Source: Phycisphaeraceae bacterium (GTDB lineage Bacteria; Planctomycetota; Phycisphaerae; Phycisphaerales; UBA1924). From it: DNA of 64,000 bases. Below, in pieces: positions 18,770 to 28,901 of the stretch. Positions within the stretch are counted from its first letter, which is position 1, and each line of letters starts with the position of its first letter. The notes under the pieces are model-generated. The model saw only the letters and a list, made by a program, of their open reading frames with translations. It was not told the origin of the DNA and made no database searches. The position numbers and the translations under genes were made by a program. Where the stretch lies: the NCBI GenBank assembly GCA_020639135.1, contig JACKHE010000002.1:496001-560000 (forward strand). Direction: 5' to 3'.

Positions 18770-21700
18770 TCAGTTGATCGGGAGCTCCACCAGCAGCAGC
18801 GTCCTGGGCTTGTCGGTGGGCCGCCGGACGGCGGACCGGTCGTACACGCCGAGCCAGCGCGACTCGTACACCGGGCGCAGGCCCGGCGAGGTGACCGCAC
18901 CCGCCTGCTCGTCGATCAGCGTCGCGAGCGTGGGCAGGTCGGATATGCCCTGCGTCTGGATGATCTCGATCTGCTCGGGGTTGTACGCGCGGAGGACGAA
19001 GTAGGCGGTGAACACGTCGCTGCGCGTCGAGGCGATGTCCAGCGCCGAGCGAGCCAGCGCCAGGCGCTCCTCGGGGTCGTCCTGCGGGTCGAACGAGGAG
19101 TTTGCGAAATCGTTGCGGGTGTCGTAGGGCGTGAACTCGTTGAAGTCCCGGTTGACCGTGCCGCCGCCGTAAGCGCTCGTGGAGTATCGGAGCGACAGCG
19201 GGGCGCCGTCGCTGGGGGTCGTGTCGGAGCCGAGCTGTCCGAAGTCCGCGGAGAACCCGGACATCGTGCTGGTCGCGCCGGTGTTGGTGTCGTGGCTGGT
19301 CATGTTGAGCAGCTCCGCGACGTTGACGAGGCCGAAGTGATCGGGGTCGGCGCCGTTCGTCCGGAGCCCTGTGATCCCGGTGAGCGACTCGCGGTCGCCC
19401 ATGCTGGCGAACAGGTTCCGCAGGTCGCGGTAGTCGCGGACGATCGTGGCGCGATCGGCGCTGGCCGGCAGCGTGTCCGACTCCGACGACGTCACGTCGG
19501 TCTCCGGGTCGAAGAAGGGCATCGACTTGAGCACCTCGATCGGCGCCGTGTTCAGGTTGATCTTCCCCTGCGCCAGCCCCGAGGGGTTGGGCGTGACGGT
19601 GAAGCAGTCGAAGACACGGTCCGCCAGCGGGATCCGCAGCCCGTCGGGCCACGGATCGCCCGACGCGGGTGAGGGCGCCAGGTCCCCGCCCAGCACGAAG
19701 CGGCTGGGGTCGAGGACGCCGAGGTACGGGTTCACGACGCCGACGGTCCCGTTGTAGAGCCAGTGCGCATCCTCGCCCAGCTGCTCGCTGACGGTCCTCC
19801 AGGAGCCGGGGCCGGTGCGAGCGTTGTCGTACGCGTACCGCAGCGCGCCGAACATGCTCGTGGTGTCGGACGCGTACACCGCGTTGGATTCGTGCACGTA
19901 CATGTTCGTGAAGACGCTGAGCATGTGCAGCTCGGCGACCGAACGCAGCGGGCCGTCGGGGACGAACAGCTGCATGTTGGGCATCCCGGCGAGCGCCCCG
20001 CCGTTGAGGTTGAGGTCGGTGACGGGCAACGCCAGCGGGGGCAGATTCTCCGGGAGCGTGGTCGGGTCATCGATCGGGTCAACGGTGGAGTGCTGCGGCG
20101 CCGGCGCCAGCTCCCACTGCACGAAGTCGAGCCCTGTCATCGGGATGTTCGACAACGGCTGCTCGATGATGTAGGCCGGGAATCCGCCGCCGGCGGGCTG
20201 TTGCTTCGGGCGACGGAGGCTGGACGTGAACACCGCGCGGCCCGAGCCCGTGACCTGCATCATCAGCATATTGTCGAACGGGAACATCGAGAACCCAGGA
20301 AGACCGGCGCTGTTGGGCCACGGGAAGTCGTTGTCGGGGCCGGTCAGGCGGTCCACGAGGTACAGCTCGTCGTTGGCGGCGTCGTGGTAGCACAGCTGGA
20401 CGACGCCCTTGGTCGAGGTGTAGTACGAGCTGAACGGGACGGCGCCGTTGCCGGTGGGGATGACGGTGCTGCCCGTCAACATGGGGTCCAGCTCCGCCAG
20501 GTTGCCAGGGATCGCGAGGCTGTTGCCCGCCAGCTCGGTCATCAGCTGGGTGTGGAAGCGGTCGCGCACGTCCTGGAAATGCATCCCGGGGAGCATGCTG
20601 GTGTCCGGATCGAACTGGATCATGAACGTCTTGGACGTTCCGGGCAGGATGAGGGCGCTGGAGCCCGAGAGCAGCTGCCCGAGCGCGAGCAGGAAGTCCT
20701 TCGTGGGATCGGGCGCCCCGGGATCCGCCGAGATGCGGATGACGTAGTCGCTGACATTGATCTGCTCGGGCCACGGGTTGCCCAGCTCGAAGAACATGTA
20801 CGAGACGATCTGGTCGTCGGCTTGCGTGGGATCGACAACCGGCGTGTCCATGCCGGTGACCGGATCACGGCTGTCCTCCAGCACCGCGATCGTCGCCGCC
20901 TCCATCAGGAAGGGCTGGCGGTCGAGGCCGATGAGCGTGACGCCTTCGGAAGACGACCCGACGTGCTGCTGGGCGGTCCCGGCGGTGAACACGTCGTTCA
21001 GGAGGGCGCCGTGCGTGAAACCCGTCGCGGGGCGGAAATCGCGGAAGCCCGCGTCGAGCGACGGCGGCGGTGGCACGGGCCCGCCGCTCATGTTCGCGGG
21101 CGGCGCGAAGCGGACGATCGTCGGCGATTCCCTGTCGTTCAGGTCGCGGTCCAGCGCATCGGCGAGATTCACCGCCAGCGACAGCGAACGCAGGACGGCG
21201 TACGCGGAACCCATCTGGTTGTCGAGGCGCTCGGCCGGGCCGGTCATCCCGCCGCCGTACATGAAGTCGATGTCGTCGGCCTGATCCCCGGTGTCGTTCT
21301 CAGTCAGCCCCCACATGATCGGCCTGTCGGTCAGCATCGGCGCCAGCGCCCAGAGGAAGGCGCCGAAGGCTTCGTTGACGAAGTCCTTGATCTGCGTCCT
21401 GTACGCGTTGAGCTCCGTCGTGTTGGCGACCTGCGGCCTGATCAGGTCCGGATCATCGATCCGGATCTTCTCGTTGGCATACTTGCCGGGGTAGGCCACG
21501 GTGTCGAGCACCGGCACGGGGCTGACGTCGGAGACGCCGTTAATCGTCGTCATGTGCCGGCGGATGTCCGCAACGTACCTGTGGATCTTGTTCGTCTGGA
21601 AGTAGTTGTTGCTGGCGAAGTCCATCTCCGGTGTCACGGCGTTGAGCCCGAATGTGCGGACGTCGCGGCCGTCCTCCTTGCTGCGCAGCAGGCCCAGGCT

Positions 21701-23398
21701 GTTCTGGAGCGGGTAGTCCTCCGTCGCCCCGGACGGCGGATCGATCCCCGGCAGCCAGCCCAGCGCCGGCTGGAGACCGCCCTGCTCGACCTGCTCCAGG
21801 CGCTGCTCGATGCTCGAGGTGATCTGCGGGTAGTTGGACCCGGCGATGGCGCGGAGGTCGATCTCATCGACGATCGGGACGGGGATCGCCTGGATCGTCT
21901 GCCGGCTCTGCGGGGAGGCCCCGGCGGTGCGCCAGAACATCTCCCGCTCGCGCGCGTCCAGCGGGGTGGTCTCGAGGATCGGCGAGGCGCTCACGTGCGT
22001 CAGGTCGAGCCACACGCCGGGGTACGCCGTCGAGTACGCATCGTTGATCGCGTCGAACGCGTCCGGCAGCCTCCACCCGCTGACGCGCTGGTGGTTCCAC
22101 AGCCGGTTGACCTGCCCGCCGAGCGTCGCGTTGGCGAGCACATCGGGGTGCCCGATCGGCAGGTTCGTGTCCGGGTTGTTGTTGAAGTCCTGCGACCGGC
22201 GCAGCAGGCGGTAGAGGTCGATATCGCCGGGCGTGCGGCCCATGCCGACGCTGCTCGAATCGCCCGGGAACTGCCACTCCAGCGAGCTGTTGACGTTGAT
22301 CATCGCGCTGTTGTCGATGATCCGCGCCGCGATGACCCAGCGGTAGCCGAACAACTCGCCGAGCGAGTCGAGCTCCTGCCACCGGGCGTCGGCGCGGCCG
22401 TCGCCGTCGGTGTCGGCCCACATCCGCTCGTCGATGTTGTTGACGACGGTGAAGCCCATGTCGTCGGGATCGGACGTGTCGCCGTCGAGGAACTCCTGGA
22501 CCCGGCTCTGCTGGTAGTCCCAGACACGGAGGTTCGTGCCGAGCGTGCCGCCGGCCCGGAGCGCACGATCGACACCGAGGTTCGGGCCGCCGTGCATGGG
22601 ATTTTGCGCGCCGAGGTCGGTCTCGTTGTCCTCGACGTACGGCGTGCTGTACGCCGTGGAGGTGTCGAACCGATCGATCTCGAGCCCCGGGTCGCCCCGG
22701 CCGAGCGTCGCGCTGTAGGCGTCGCCCTGCGAGTTGGTCAGCCACTCGCAGAGATCGACATACCGCCCGTGATCGCGCTGCCAGTAGCCGATCGAAGCGC
22801 CGGGCTGGATCTTGTAGTACCACCCGGAGCGGAGGTTCGTGATCTGGGGCCATGTGTCGGGGAGCAGGTCCGCGTCGGCGATGGAGTCCACCGGCTCCTG
22901 CGAGGCGAGCCAGGCATCGTCGGGGCGGGCGACCGGGAACCTCGATGTGGCGACGTCGAGCGGGAGGTACCAGGCATCATCGACCATGAACCCCGGGCCC
23001 CGCGCGGGGTCTGTGGGGTTGTTCAACCACTCTGAGTCCACCGACGGGTAGTCCCGGTACTCCCCGTCCTCGAACATCCGGGGCCAGATGGAATACGGCC
23101 CGCTGCTCTCCGGGACGCCGCCGGTGACGACCTTGTTGCCGAAGAGGTCGGCGCCGATGAGCGCGCGGATGTGCGAGGACGCGGCGTTGACCTGCTGGCG
23201 GAAGTTGGCGACGGTGGCGTACGCCGAGGCGCTGGAGCGGTCGAGCCGGACGACGGTCATGTAGCTAAGCGTGGCGACGGCCAGGACCGCGAGGATGCCG
23301 ACGGCGAGGATGACAATGGTCCCCCTGCGGGATCGCGAGAAGCGCCCGGGCCTGTTCGTGCGTGGCGGGTTGTTCTTCATGTCCGTCATGTCCGTCAT
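18770..23398 (-). CDS. Giant GspK-like minor pseudopilin
   Basis: The 1542-aa product has a prepilin-type N-terminus: basic leader, cleavage site RRG/T, and hydrophobic helix TIVILAVGILAVLAVATLSY without Glu-5, the pattern of GspK. GspK caps the type II secretion pseudopilus and usually has about 320 residues. Two GspK-type motifs remain recognisable: INVN at 367-370 and KINLNTAPIEVL from 1279. The roughly 910 residues between them are an Asp/Asn/Pro/Gly-rich region with no family I recognise. Three in-frame ATGs open the gene (MTDMTDM, a 9-bp tandem repeat); GGAGG 7 nt before the first supports it. It is last in the pseudopilin operon, 25 bp after the GspJ-like gene. Confidence 0.8.
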   Translation of the reverse strand: MTDMTDMKNNPPRTNRPGRFSRSRRGTIVILAVGILAVLAVATLSYMTVVRLDRSSASAYATVANFRQQVNAASSHIRALIGADLFGNKVVTGGVPESSGPYSIWPRMFEDGEYRDYPSVDSEWLNNPTDPARGPGFMVDDAWYLPLDVATSRFPVARPDDAWLASQEPVDSIADADLLPDTWPQITNLRSGWYYKIQPGASIGYWQRDHGRYVDLCEWLTNSQGDAYSATLGRGDPGLEIDRFDTSTAYSTPYVEDNETDLGAQNPMHGGPNLGVDRALRAGGTLGTNLRVWDYQQSRVQEFLDGDTSDPDDMGFTVVNNIDERMWADTDGDGRADARWQELDSLGELFGYRWVIAARIIDNSAMINVNSSLEWQFPGDSSSVGMGRTPGDIDLYRLLRRSQDFNNNPDTNLPIGHPDVLANATLGGQVNRLWNHQRVSGWRLPDAFDAINDAYSTAYPGVWLDLTHVSASPILETTPLDAREREMFWRTAGASPQSRQTIQAIPVPIVDEIDLRAIAGSNYPQITSSIEQRLEQVEQGGLQPALGWLPGIDPPSGATEDYPLQNSLGLLRSKEDGRDVRTFGLNAVTPEMDFASNNYFQTNKIHRYVADIRRHMTTINGVSDVSPVPVLDTVAYPGKYANEKIRIDDPDLIRPQVANTTELNAYRTQIKDFVNEAFGAFLWALAPMLTDRPIMWGLTENDTGDQADDIDFMYGGGMTGPAERLDNQMGSAYAVLRSLSLAVNLADALDRDLNDRESPTIVRFAPPANMSGGPVPPPPSLDAGFRDFRPATGFTHGALLNDVFTAGTAQQHVGSSSEGVTLIGLDRQPFLMEAATIAVLEDSRDPVTGMDTPVVDPTQADDQIVSYMFFELGNPWPEQINVSDYVIRISADPGAPDPTKDFLLALGQLLSGSSALILPGTSKTFMIQFDPDTSMLPGMHFQDVRDRFHTQLMTELAGNSLAIPGNLAELDPMLTGSTVIPTGNGAVPFSSYYTSTKGVVQLCYHDAANDELYLVDRLTGPDNDFPWPNSAGLPGFSMFPFDNMLMMQVTGSGRAVFTSSLRRPKQQPAGGGFPAYIIEQPLSNIPMTGLDFVQWELAPAPQHSTVDPIDDPTTLPENLPPLALPVTDLNLNGGALAGMPNMQLFVPDGPLRSVAELHMLSVFTNMYVHESNAVYASDTTSMFGALRYAYDNARTGPGSWRTVSEQLGEDAHWLYNGTVGVVNPYLGVLDPSRFVLGGDLAPSPASGDPWPDGLRIPLADRVFDCFTVTPNPSGLAQGKINLNTAPIEVLKSMPFFDPETDVTSSESDTLPASADRATIVRDYRDLRNLFASMGDRESLTGITGLRTNGADPDHFGLVNVAELLNMTSHDTNTGATSTMSGFSADFGQLGSDTTPSDGAPLSLRYSTSAYGGGTVNRDFNEFTPYDTRNDFANSSFDPQDDPEERLALARSALDIASTRSDVFTAYFVLRAYNPEQIEIIQTQGISDLPTLATLIDEQAGAVTSPGLRPVYESRWLGVYDRSAVRRPTDKPRTLLLVELPIN

Positions 23399-23423
23399 GG
23401 CGTGACCTCCGTGGGGTCGCTGC

Positions 23424-25355
23424 TCAGTACCCCTGGGGATCCAGGGAGAAGATGAACTCGAAGTCCTTGCCGCTGGGGAGCCTCCCCAGCGAGTCGTGCA
23501 GGGTGACGCGGATGCGCAGCAGGATCGTCTTGTCCCACGCGTCCCCGTACCCGGAGCCGCTGGGCTTGCGGAAGGGGAAGATCACCAGCGCCTCGTTGTC
23601 CGGGTCGCTCGCGCCGCCGGTCAGCAGCGCGGAGTACACCGGCCCCTGCGTCGCGTCGGGGGGCGTCCCGCCTGAGCCGGTCATGGACGTGGCGTCGCCG
23701 ATGCTGTCGTCGAGCCTGGCGGTGTTGATGAAGCTCTCGTACCCGGAGTCGGTGGACAGGCTCATCGGGGACAGCTCGGATTGCTTCCAGGTCAGCCGCC
23801 GTTGCGTGTCCGCCTGGAGGTTGACCAGCCCCTGCGCCTCGAGCGGCTCCCAGTTGTCGTAGAGCGAGCGCACCTGCACGGCGCCCTGCTTGTTCAGCGG
23901 GCGGATGTCGAACCACAGCGTCTCGCCCCGGCGGACGACCGTCTCGCCGCCGACAACGATGTCGTCCGTCGCCGTCGAGCCGTCGCTCCAGGCGACCTCG
24001 AAGTTCGAGCAGTTCGTCGCCAGGACGGCGTGGAGGTCCATCAGCGCGTCCTCGGGCTGCGGCGTGTCGATCATCGGCTTGGGCGAGCGGACGATCACCG
24101 GCGGGGACGGCTCGATCTGCAGCCTCGTGAACATGCCCGCGATAGCGCGCTGCAGCGCGGGGAGGTCCAGCGCCTCGTTCCCGGTCCGCAGCCACAGCGG
24201 GTTGTTCGCCGTGGAGGGGTCCATCGCGTCGGCGCCCTGGATGTTCAGGAGGCGCCCGGAGCTGAAGGGCCGGCCGGTCGAGTTCAGCGCCGCGGGGTTG
24301 GCGCCCTCGATCCAGCTCCGCACGTCCAGCGCCGTCTGGGCGCACACATCCACGCGGCCGTCGCGGATGCGCCGGTAGTTGGAGCGGTCCGCGAGCATGA
24401 AGTTGTCGTCCTCGAGGTCCGTGTCGTTCCTGATCTGGTTGTCCATCAGGTTGACGCGCTGCTCGGTCTCCAGGTCCCGGATGTACGGCGCGAACTCGCG
24501 GCGGATGCCGATGCCCGTGTCGCGGCTGAACACGCCGCCCATCGGGTAGTCCGCCGCGTCGCCGCCGTAGAGGAGCAGGGGCTGGCGGCACAGCGTCCAG
24601 CGACCGGCGAACTCGTTGAGCCCCGTCGCGGTGTCGTAGGCCGGGACATCGCTGATGTTCTCGAAGCGGTTGTCGGTCAGCCGCGCGTCGCCCGAGCCGA
24701 CGCTGGGATTCGGGGAGATCCCGAAGTCGCCGTCCGGGATGTACCAGCGCTCGGGCCCCGAGCGGGCGCCGAGATCATCGAGATCCGCGGGGGGCCACGC
24801 CGGATCCGGGACCGGGCGCAGGCCGTGGCCGTAGTAGATCCGCGCGTTGAGCGCCAGCGGCGTGTTGAAGTCGGGGTCGAGCTGGTACGAGGTGTAGCCG
24901 TCGGAGCCGCTGTTGGCGATGAACATGAGCTCATCGACGCGGCGCGTGACGGCCCTGCCGCCGTCGGGGTCGTAGGGCCCGTTGATAAGCCCGTTGTTGA
25001 TGTCGTTGCGGTCGGCGTCGCGGTCCCTGGCGGTCAGGTAGAGCGCGACCTCGCCGTCGCCGGTGTCGAGCACCCCGTCGCGATCGAGGTCGCCGATCTC
25101 GCGCATGCGGATGGCGAGGAACGTCTCGCCGGGCTGCATGCGGTTGAAGCCCTCGAAGTCGTCGCGGAGCTGCTTCTCCAGGGCGCGGGCGATCTGGTTC
25201 ACCTCCGACTCGGCGCTGCCGATCGCGACGAGCCCCCCCACCGACCGGAAGATGCGCCCGATCCCCGCCGTCAGCAGCGCGATCGCCGCGATCGAGACCA
25301 GCAGCTCGGTCAGCGTGAAGCCGGGTCGGCGCCTGTTGGTTCGAGAATGACTCAT
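23424..25355 (-). CDS. Large GspJ-like minor pseudopilin
   Basis: This 643-aa protein has the class III signal RRPG/FTLTELL with Glu at +5, followed by a long hydrophobic helix (VSIAAIALLTAGIGRIF) and EVNQIARALEKQLRDDFEGF, the amphipathic segment typical of GspJ/PulJ. Family members have about 200 residues; the extra 400 are an Asp/Gly/Arg-rich extracytoplasmic region. The ATG at 25355 overlaps the upstream gene stop by 4 bp; a longer frame to 25448 is rejected. GspJ forms the pseudopilus tip with GspI and GspK. The J assignment rests on gene order and the helix, so moderate confidence. Confidence 0.75.
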   Translation of the reverse strand: MSHSRTNRRRPGFTLTELLVSIAAIALLTAGIGRIFRSVGGLVAIGSAESEVNQIARALEKQLRDDFEGFNRMQPGETFLAIRMREIGDLDRDGVLDTGDGEVALYLTARDRDADRNDINNGLINGPYDPDGGRAVTRRVDELMFIANSGSDGYTSYQLDPDFNTPLALNARIYYGHGLRPVPDPAWPPADLDDLGARSGPERWYIPDGDFGISPNPSVGSGDARLTDNRFENISDVPAYDTATGLNEFAGRWTLCRQPLLLYGGDAADYPMGGVFSRDTGIGIRREFAPYIRDLETEQRVNLMDNQIRNDTDLEDDNFMLADRSNYRRIRDGRVDVCAQTALDVRSWIEGANPAALNSTGRPFSSGRLLNIQGADAMDPSTANNPLWLRTGNEALDLPALQRAIAGMFTRLQIEPSPPVIVRSPKPMIDTPQPEDALMDLHAVLATNCSNFEVAWSDGSTATDDIVVGGETVVRRGETLWFDIRPLNKQGAVQVRSLYDNWEPLEAQGLVNLQADTQRRLTWKQSELSPMSLSTDSGYESFINTARLDDSIGDATSMTGSGGTPPDATQGPVYSALLTGGASDPDNEALVIFPFRKPSGSGYGDAWDKTILLRIRVTLHDSLGRLPSGKDFEFIFSLDPQGY

Positions 25356-26803
25356 TGATTCGCCACCTGGATGACGCGCGCATCCACCACGTTCAGCAGC
25401 CACTCCGTCTGGTCGGTGCGGCTGGAGACCACCGGGTACACCGCCCACGCGTGCAGCAGCGCCCGGTCGGCGGGGTTCGTCAGGTCCATGATCGGCGTGC
25501 GCCCGCCGATCCGCGGGGAGCGGTCGAGGTAGGCCACGATCACGTCAGAGCCCGCGGAGCGGGAAAGGTTCCGGTTGGCGACGACGCGCACCGGGAAGTC
25601 GGCGCCGGGATCGGTGGGGTCCGGCGCGTTGTTCACGACGCCGTTGCGCGAGCTGACCATCAGGATCTGCCCCTGCGCGATGGCCCAGCCGAGGTCCCGC
25701 TCCTCGCTGGCCGGGATCTCGAAGAAGTACCGCTGCGTGTTGGCCTCGTACCCGAGGTTCAGCTCGACCTCGCGAAGGACGCTTGTCTCGCTCTGAACGT
25801 CGAACTCGGTCTCGGGCGGGACGAACGACAGCCCCCGGAAGACGAACGATTCGTTCTCCGTCGGCTTGCTCAGCGCCCGCATGGTGTAGGTGAAGAAGCA
25901 CAGCTGCGTCGAGGCGTCCGCCTGGCGGATCAGCGCGGAGTACCCCAGGATCGGGCGCTCCCCGCCGGGGTAGTTCGGCTCGGGCTCCGTCACAAGGCGG
26001 TCGTTGATTGAGACGAGCTGGTCGTTGCGCCACTGGTGGGGCGAGACGGTGATGGTGTTGATGAACCAGCCCGGCATCGGGATCGGCGGTGTGATGTTGA
26101 ATGAATCGATCCCCGCGGTCCCGCTGACGCTGTTCTCCCGCCGGTCGAACATCAGCCCGGAGCCGAAGTCCGCGGAGTTCAGACTGACAATGTCGTTGGT
26201 CGTGCCGATCGGGTTCGGCGGTGTGAACGTCGTCAGGTGCTGCGAATCGATGTTCTGATTCACCTGGTTGTAGTGCAGCAGCTCCACCGTGACCGTCAGG
26301 CCGGATTCCAGGTCGATGCGGCGGTTCCGGAGCCTGCCGAAACTCACGCCGTTGAAGAAGGCGCCGCTGGACTGGTTGTAGTTGAGCTGGTTGAGGTAGG
26401 GGTTGAGCTCCGACGCGCTCACGCCGGTCTGCCCGTTGGAGTAGGGCGCGTTCGGGCCGGCCGCCCGGTACACGGTGGTCGGGTACGGGTAATCCACCAG
26501 CAGGTACCCCGGCGCCACCGTCAGGTAGTTCGAGATGTCGTCCATCGCGACCGCGTTCCACTGCCCCTCCAGGATCGCGCCCAGGCTCAGGCCGGAGCGA
26601 CCGAGCATCCGCTCGAGAAGCTCCTCGGCGTTGTTGACGACGCCGACGGAGAGGTTCTGCATGGAGGCCTTGCGCTGCTGCGTCGCCGAGCCCGCGAGGA
26701 TCGCGATCAGCCCCAGCGTCCCCAGCCCCAGCACCGTCGTGGCGATCAGCACCTCGATGAGCGAGTAGCCGCGGCGTCGTGTTGTGTTGCGTGTGCGGAT
26801 CAT
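25352..26803 (-). CDS. Large GspI/PilV-like minor pseudopilin
   Basis: The 483-aa product begins with the prepilin signal RRRG/YSLIEVL (Glu at +5) and the helix IATTVLGLGTLGLIAILAGS. GspI and PilV share this start and usually have 120-180 residues. The remainder (about 440 aa) is an unfamiliar extracytoplasmic domain with Asn/Pro/Gly-rich stretches such as YPYPTTVYRAAGPNAPYSNG. ATGA overlaps with both neighbours show a tightly coupled operon. It would be the tip-initiating subunit of the pseudopilus, by position. Confidence 0.75.
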   Translation of the reverse strand: MIRTRNTTRRRGYSLIEVLIATTVLGLGTLGLIAILAGSATQQRKASMQNLSVGVVNNAEELLERMLGRSGLSLGAILEGQWNAVAMDDISNYLTVAPGYLLVDYPYPTTVYRAAGPNAPYSNGQTGVSASELNPYLNQLNYNQSSGAFFNGVSFGRLRNRRIDLESGLTVTVELLHYNQVNQNIDSQHLTTFTPPNPIGTTNDIVSLNSADFGSGLMFDRRENSVSGTAGIDSFNITPPIPMPGWFINTITVSPHQWRNDQLVSINDRLVTEPEPNYPGGERPILGYSALIRQADASTQLCFFTYTMRALSKPTENESFVFRGLSFVPPETEFDVQSETSVLREVELNLGYEANTQRYFFEIPASEERDLGWAIAQGQILMVSSRNGVVNNAPDPTDPGADFPVRVVANRNLSRSAGSDVIVAYLDRSPRIGGRTPIMDLTNPADRALLHAWAVYPVVSSRTDQTEWLLNVVDARVIQVANQ

Positions 26804-27999
26804 TGGCTTGTGCTCCTGATCGCGGTCCCGGTGTAGCGATCGAACCCCATGATCTCGGCGTTGCGGTCGATCCAGCGGCTGACCTCGTGGCAGAGCGGGT
26901 CGAGCGAGAGATCACCGGGGGCGATCTCGTCGCCGTTGCCGGGGCGCCCGTCGGGGTCGTACATCGGCCAGGGCGCCAGCGAGGTGTGCGGGTGCAGCGT
27001 CCAGACGCGCTGCTGGCCCGTCCCCTTCTGCAACTCCGCAAGGTCCACGACCGCCAGCTGCGAGACCGTGCGGAGGATCACCTCCGGGTTGCGCGATCGC
27101 TCGCCGATGGTCACCCCCAGGCGCAGCTCGAACGCCGTCCCGTCGTTCTCGGGATCGAAGATGTTCGGCTCGTCGTAGGGCAGCGTGGAATCGGGATTCG
27201 CGATCGGGTCGGCCGGGTTGCGATCCACCGGGTCGAGCGGGAGCTCGATGTACGCGTTGGCAGGCTGCGCGTACGACCCCCTGGCGGAGGATGTCACCGT
27301 CGAGCCGTCCGGGTTGAACTGCACGCAGAACGAGTTGGCGTGGCGGAGCGCATCGCGGACTTCGTCCGTGATCCCGTTCTCGATCAGCTGCGACCAGGGA
27401 TCGTCCATGCCCGCGGGGAACGAGCCGGGCTCCCAGAACAGGTACGGGTCGTTCCGGGGGAACAGCCAGTAGTTCTCGTCATCGTCGGTGTACTCGGTCC
27501 CGTCGGGGCCGAGGGTCTCGCCGGCGTACCAGTGCTGCGTGAACTGGTCGATCATGTTGTTGGCGGGGTCCGGGATGTGCGCGAACGACAGGCCGAAGAC
27601 CGCCGTCCCCCTGGGAAGCTCGATCGGCGTCGTGTTCTGCGCGGGGCGGAAACCGACGGCGTACGCGTGCTCGGGGGGAGCCGTGGGGAGATCCGAGAGC
27701 AGGCTCGCCGACTCGTACTGCTCGAGGATCACCAGCGTGTACCGCTCGGTTCGCACGTCGAAGAGGAACGCCACGGCGGTCCGCACGCCCCGGCTCATCG
27801 CGATCGATCGGGCGCTGCCCAGCGACGCGGTCGTCTGGCTGATCGCGGCGGTGTAGTTCGAAGACGCGATGATCGTCGAGAACGAGGGGAGCGTCACGGC
27901 CACGAGCAGCACGATGATGCTGATGACCACGAGCATCTCAACGAGCGTGAACGCGCCGCGGCGGGCGCATCGGGCGGGATGTCGCCTGGCGTCGTTCAT
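26800..27999 (-). CDS. Large GspH/FimT-like minor pseudopilin
   Basis: This 399-aa protein starts at ATG 27999, overlapping the preceding stop (ATGA). The signal is RRGA/FTLVEMLVVISIIVLLVAVTLPSF with Glu at +5; the residue before the cleavage site is Ala rather than the usual Gly. The segment SLGSARSIAMSRGVRTAVAFLFD resembles GspH/FimT, which place the helix AR.xAxxxg next to a beta-sheet domain. GspH is normally about 170 aa, so the domain is expanded. It sits in the H position of a G-H-I-J-K order. Confidence 0.78.
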   Translation of the reverse strand: MNDARRHPARCARRGAFTLVEMLVVISIIVLLVAVTLPSFSTIIASSNYTAAISQTTASLGSARSIAMSRGVRTAVAFLFDVRTERYTLVILEQYESASLLSDLPTAPPEHAYAVGFRPAQNTTPIELPRGTAVFGLSFAHIPDPANNMIDQFTQHWYAGETLGPDGTEYTDDDENYWLFPRNDPYLFWEPGSFPAGMDDPWSQLIENGITDEVRDALRHANSFCVQFNPDGSTVTSSARGSYAQPANAYIELPLDPVDRNPADPIANPDSTLPYDEPNIFDPENDGTAFELRLGVTIGERSRNPEVILRTVSQLAVVDLAELQKGTGQQRVWTLHPHTSLAPWPMYDPDGRPGNGDEIAPGDLSLDPLCHEVSRWIDRNAEIMGFDRYTGTAIRSTSQ

Positions 28000-28901
28000 C
28001 GGTAGGTCCCATTGAACTCGTCGGTGTTCAGCGCCGGATCGACCGGGTAGGAGTACAGGTTGTCCTCGAGGCCCTTGATCGCCATGGACGTCGTGGTGAT
28101 GTCCTCGCCGTTGCCGCCGACCGAGATGACCGTCCCCGGGTCGATCGCCCCGGTCTGGGTGAACTGGCTGGTCGTCCCGTAGAGGCCGTCGGGGCCCGCG
28201 GAGAAAAAGTACGGCCGGTTGTTGACGCACTTGCCGTAGAGGTCCTGCGCGAGCCGGTTGTTGGGGTGGACGTAGAAGATCACTCGCGCGGAGTCGTCGA
28301 GGATCGGCCACGGGTTCTGCAGCGGGTCGTTCGCCTTGGCCGCCCACAGTCCCGTGTCGCCCCACGCGTCCACCACCGAGGGCGTCACGTCCGCGTAGTT
28401 GATCGAGTTCGGATCGTTCGGGTTGTACACCGTCCCGTACGTGGCGGTCGGGACGACGAACCGGTCCGGGATCCCCGCGATGATGTCGTCCACCGCGCCG
28501 ATGCCCGCGGCCTGACCGATGAACACCGCGGCGTCGGGGTGCCGCGGGTAGGCGCGGTTGAGATACGTGGAGTTGTCCCCGGCGTCCGTCAGGTCGTTTG
28601 TCTTGCGCGACGAGCTGTCGGCGACGAGATACTCGCCGGGCACGCCGCGGTACGCCGTGTCGATGAACGGCGGGATCGTCCCGCCCGACTCGACGATGTA
28701 CTCCTCGAGCGCCCGGTCGAGCGAGTTGAGGATCCCGCGGGTCGTGGCGGCGTCCTGGCGCCCGATGACCAGCACGCCGGTGGTGATCGCGATCGCCATC
28801 AGGATGACGATGATGGAGATCACCGCGAGCAGCTCGATCAGGGTGAACCCCGCCCCGGGGCGGGAGCGCGGTGTCGATCGGCGGTTGCCCTTGCTGCTCA
28901 T
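27996..28901 (-). CDS. GspG-like pseudopilin, second copy
   Basis: The 301-aa product has GAG/FTLIELLAVISIIVILMAIAI with Glu at +5. Downstream it carries GspG-type features: RGILNSLDRALEEYIVESGG near residue 60, VVDAWGDTG near 180 and the surface motif YFFSAGPDGLYG near 240. GspG is the main pseudopilus subunit, about 145 aa, so this copy is twice normal size. It overlaps both neighbours by 4 bp. Two adjacent GspG-like genes may form different parts of one fibre. Confidence 0.82.
   Translation of the reverse strand: MSSKGNRRSTPRSRPGAGFTLIELLAVISIIVILMAIAITTGVLVIGRQDAATTRGILNSLDRALEEYIVESGGTIPPFIDTAYRGVPGEYLVADSSSRKTNDLTDAGDNSTYLNRAYPRHPDAAVFIGQAAGIGAVDDIIAGIPDRFVVPTATYGTVYNPNDPNSINYADVTPSVVDAWGDTGLWAAKANDPLQNPWPILDDSARVIFYVHPNNRLAQDLYGKCVNNRPYFFSAGPDGLYGTTSQFTQTGAIDPGTVISVGGNGEDITTTSMAIKGLEDNLYSYPVDPALNTDEFNGTYR

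Noticed and set aside
19763..23035. 1090-codon plus-strand frame inside the giant GspK-like gene
   Set aside because: Shadow of the real minus-strand gene, which has a prepilin N-terminus and GspK motifs. The plus frame is Val/Arg/Glu-rich with no domain.
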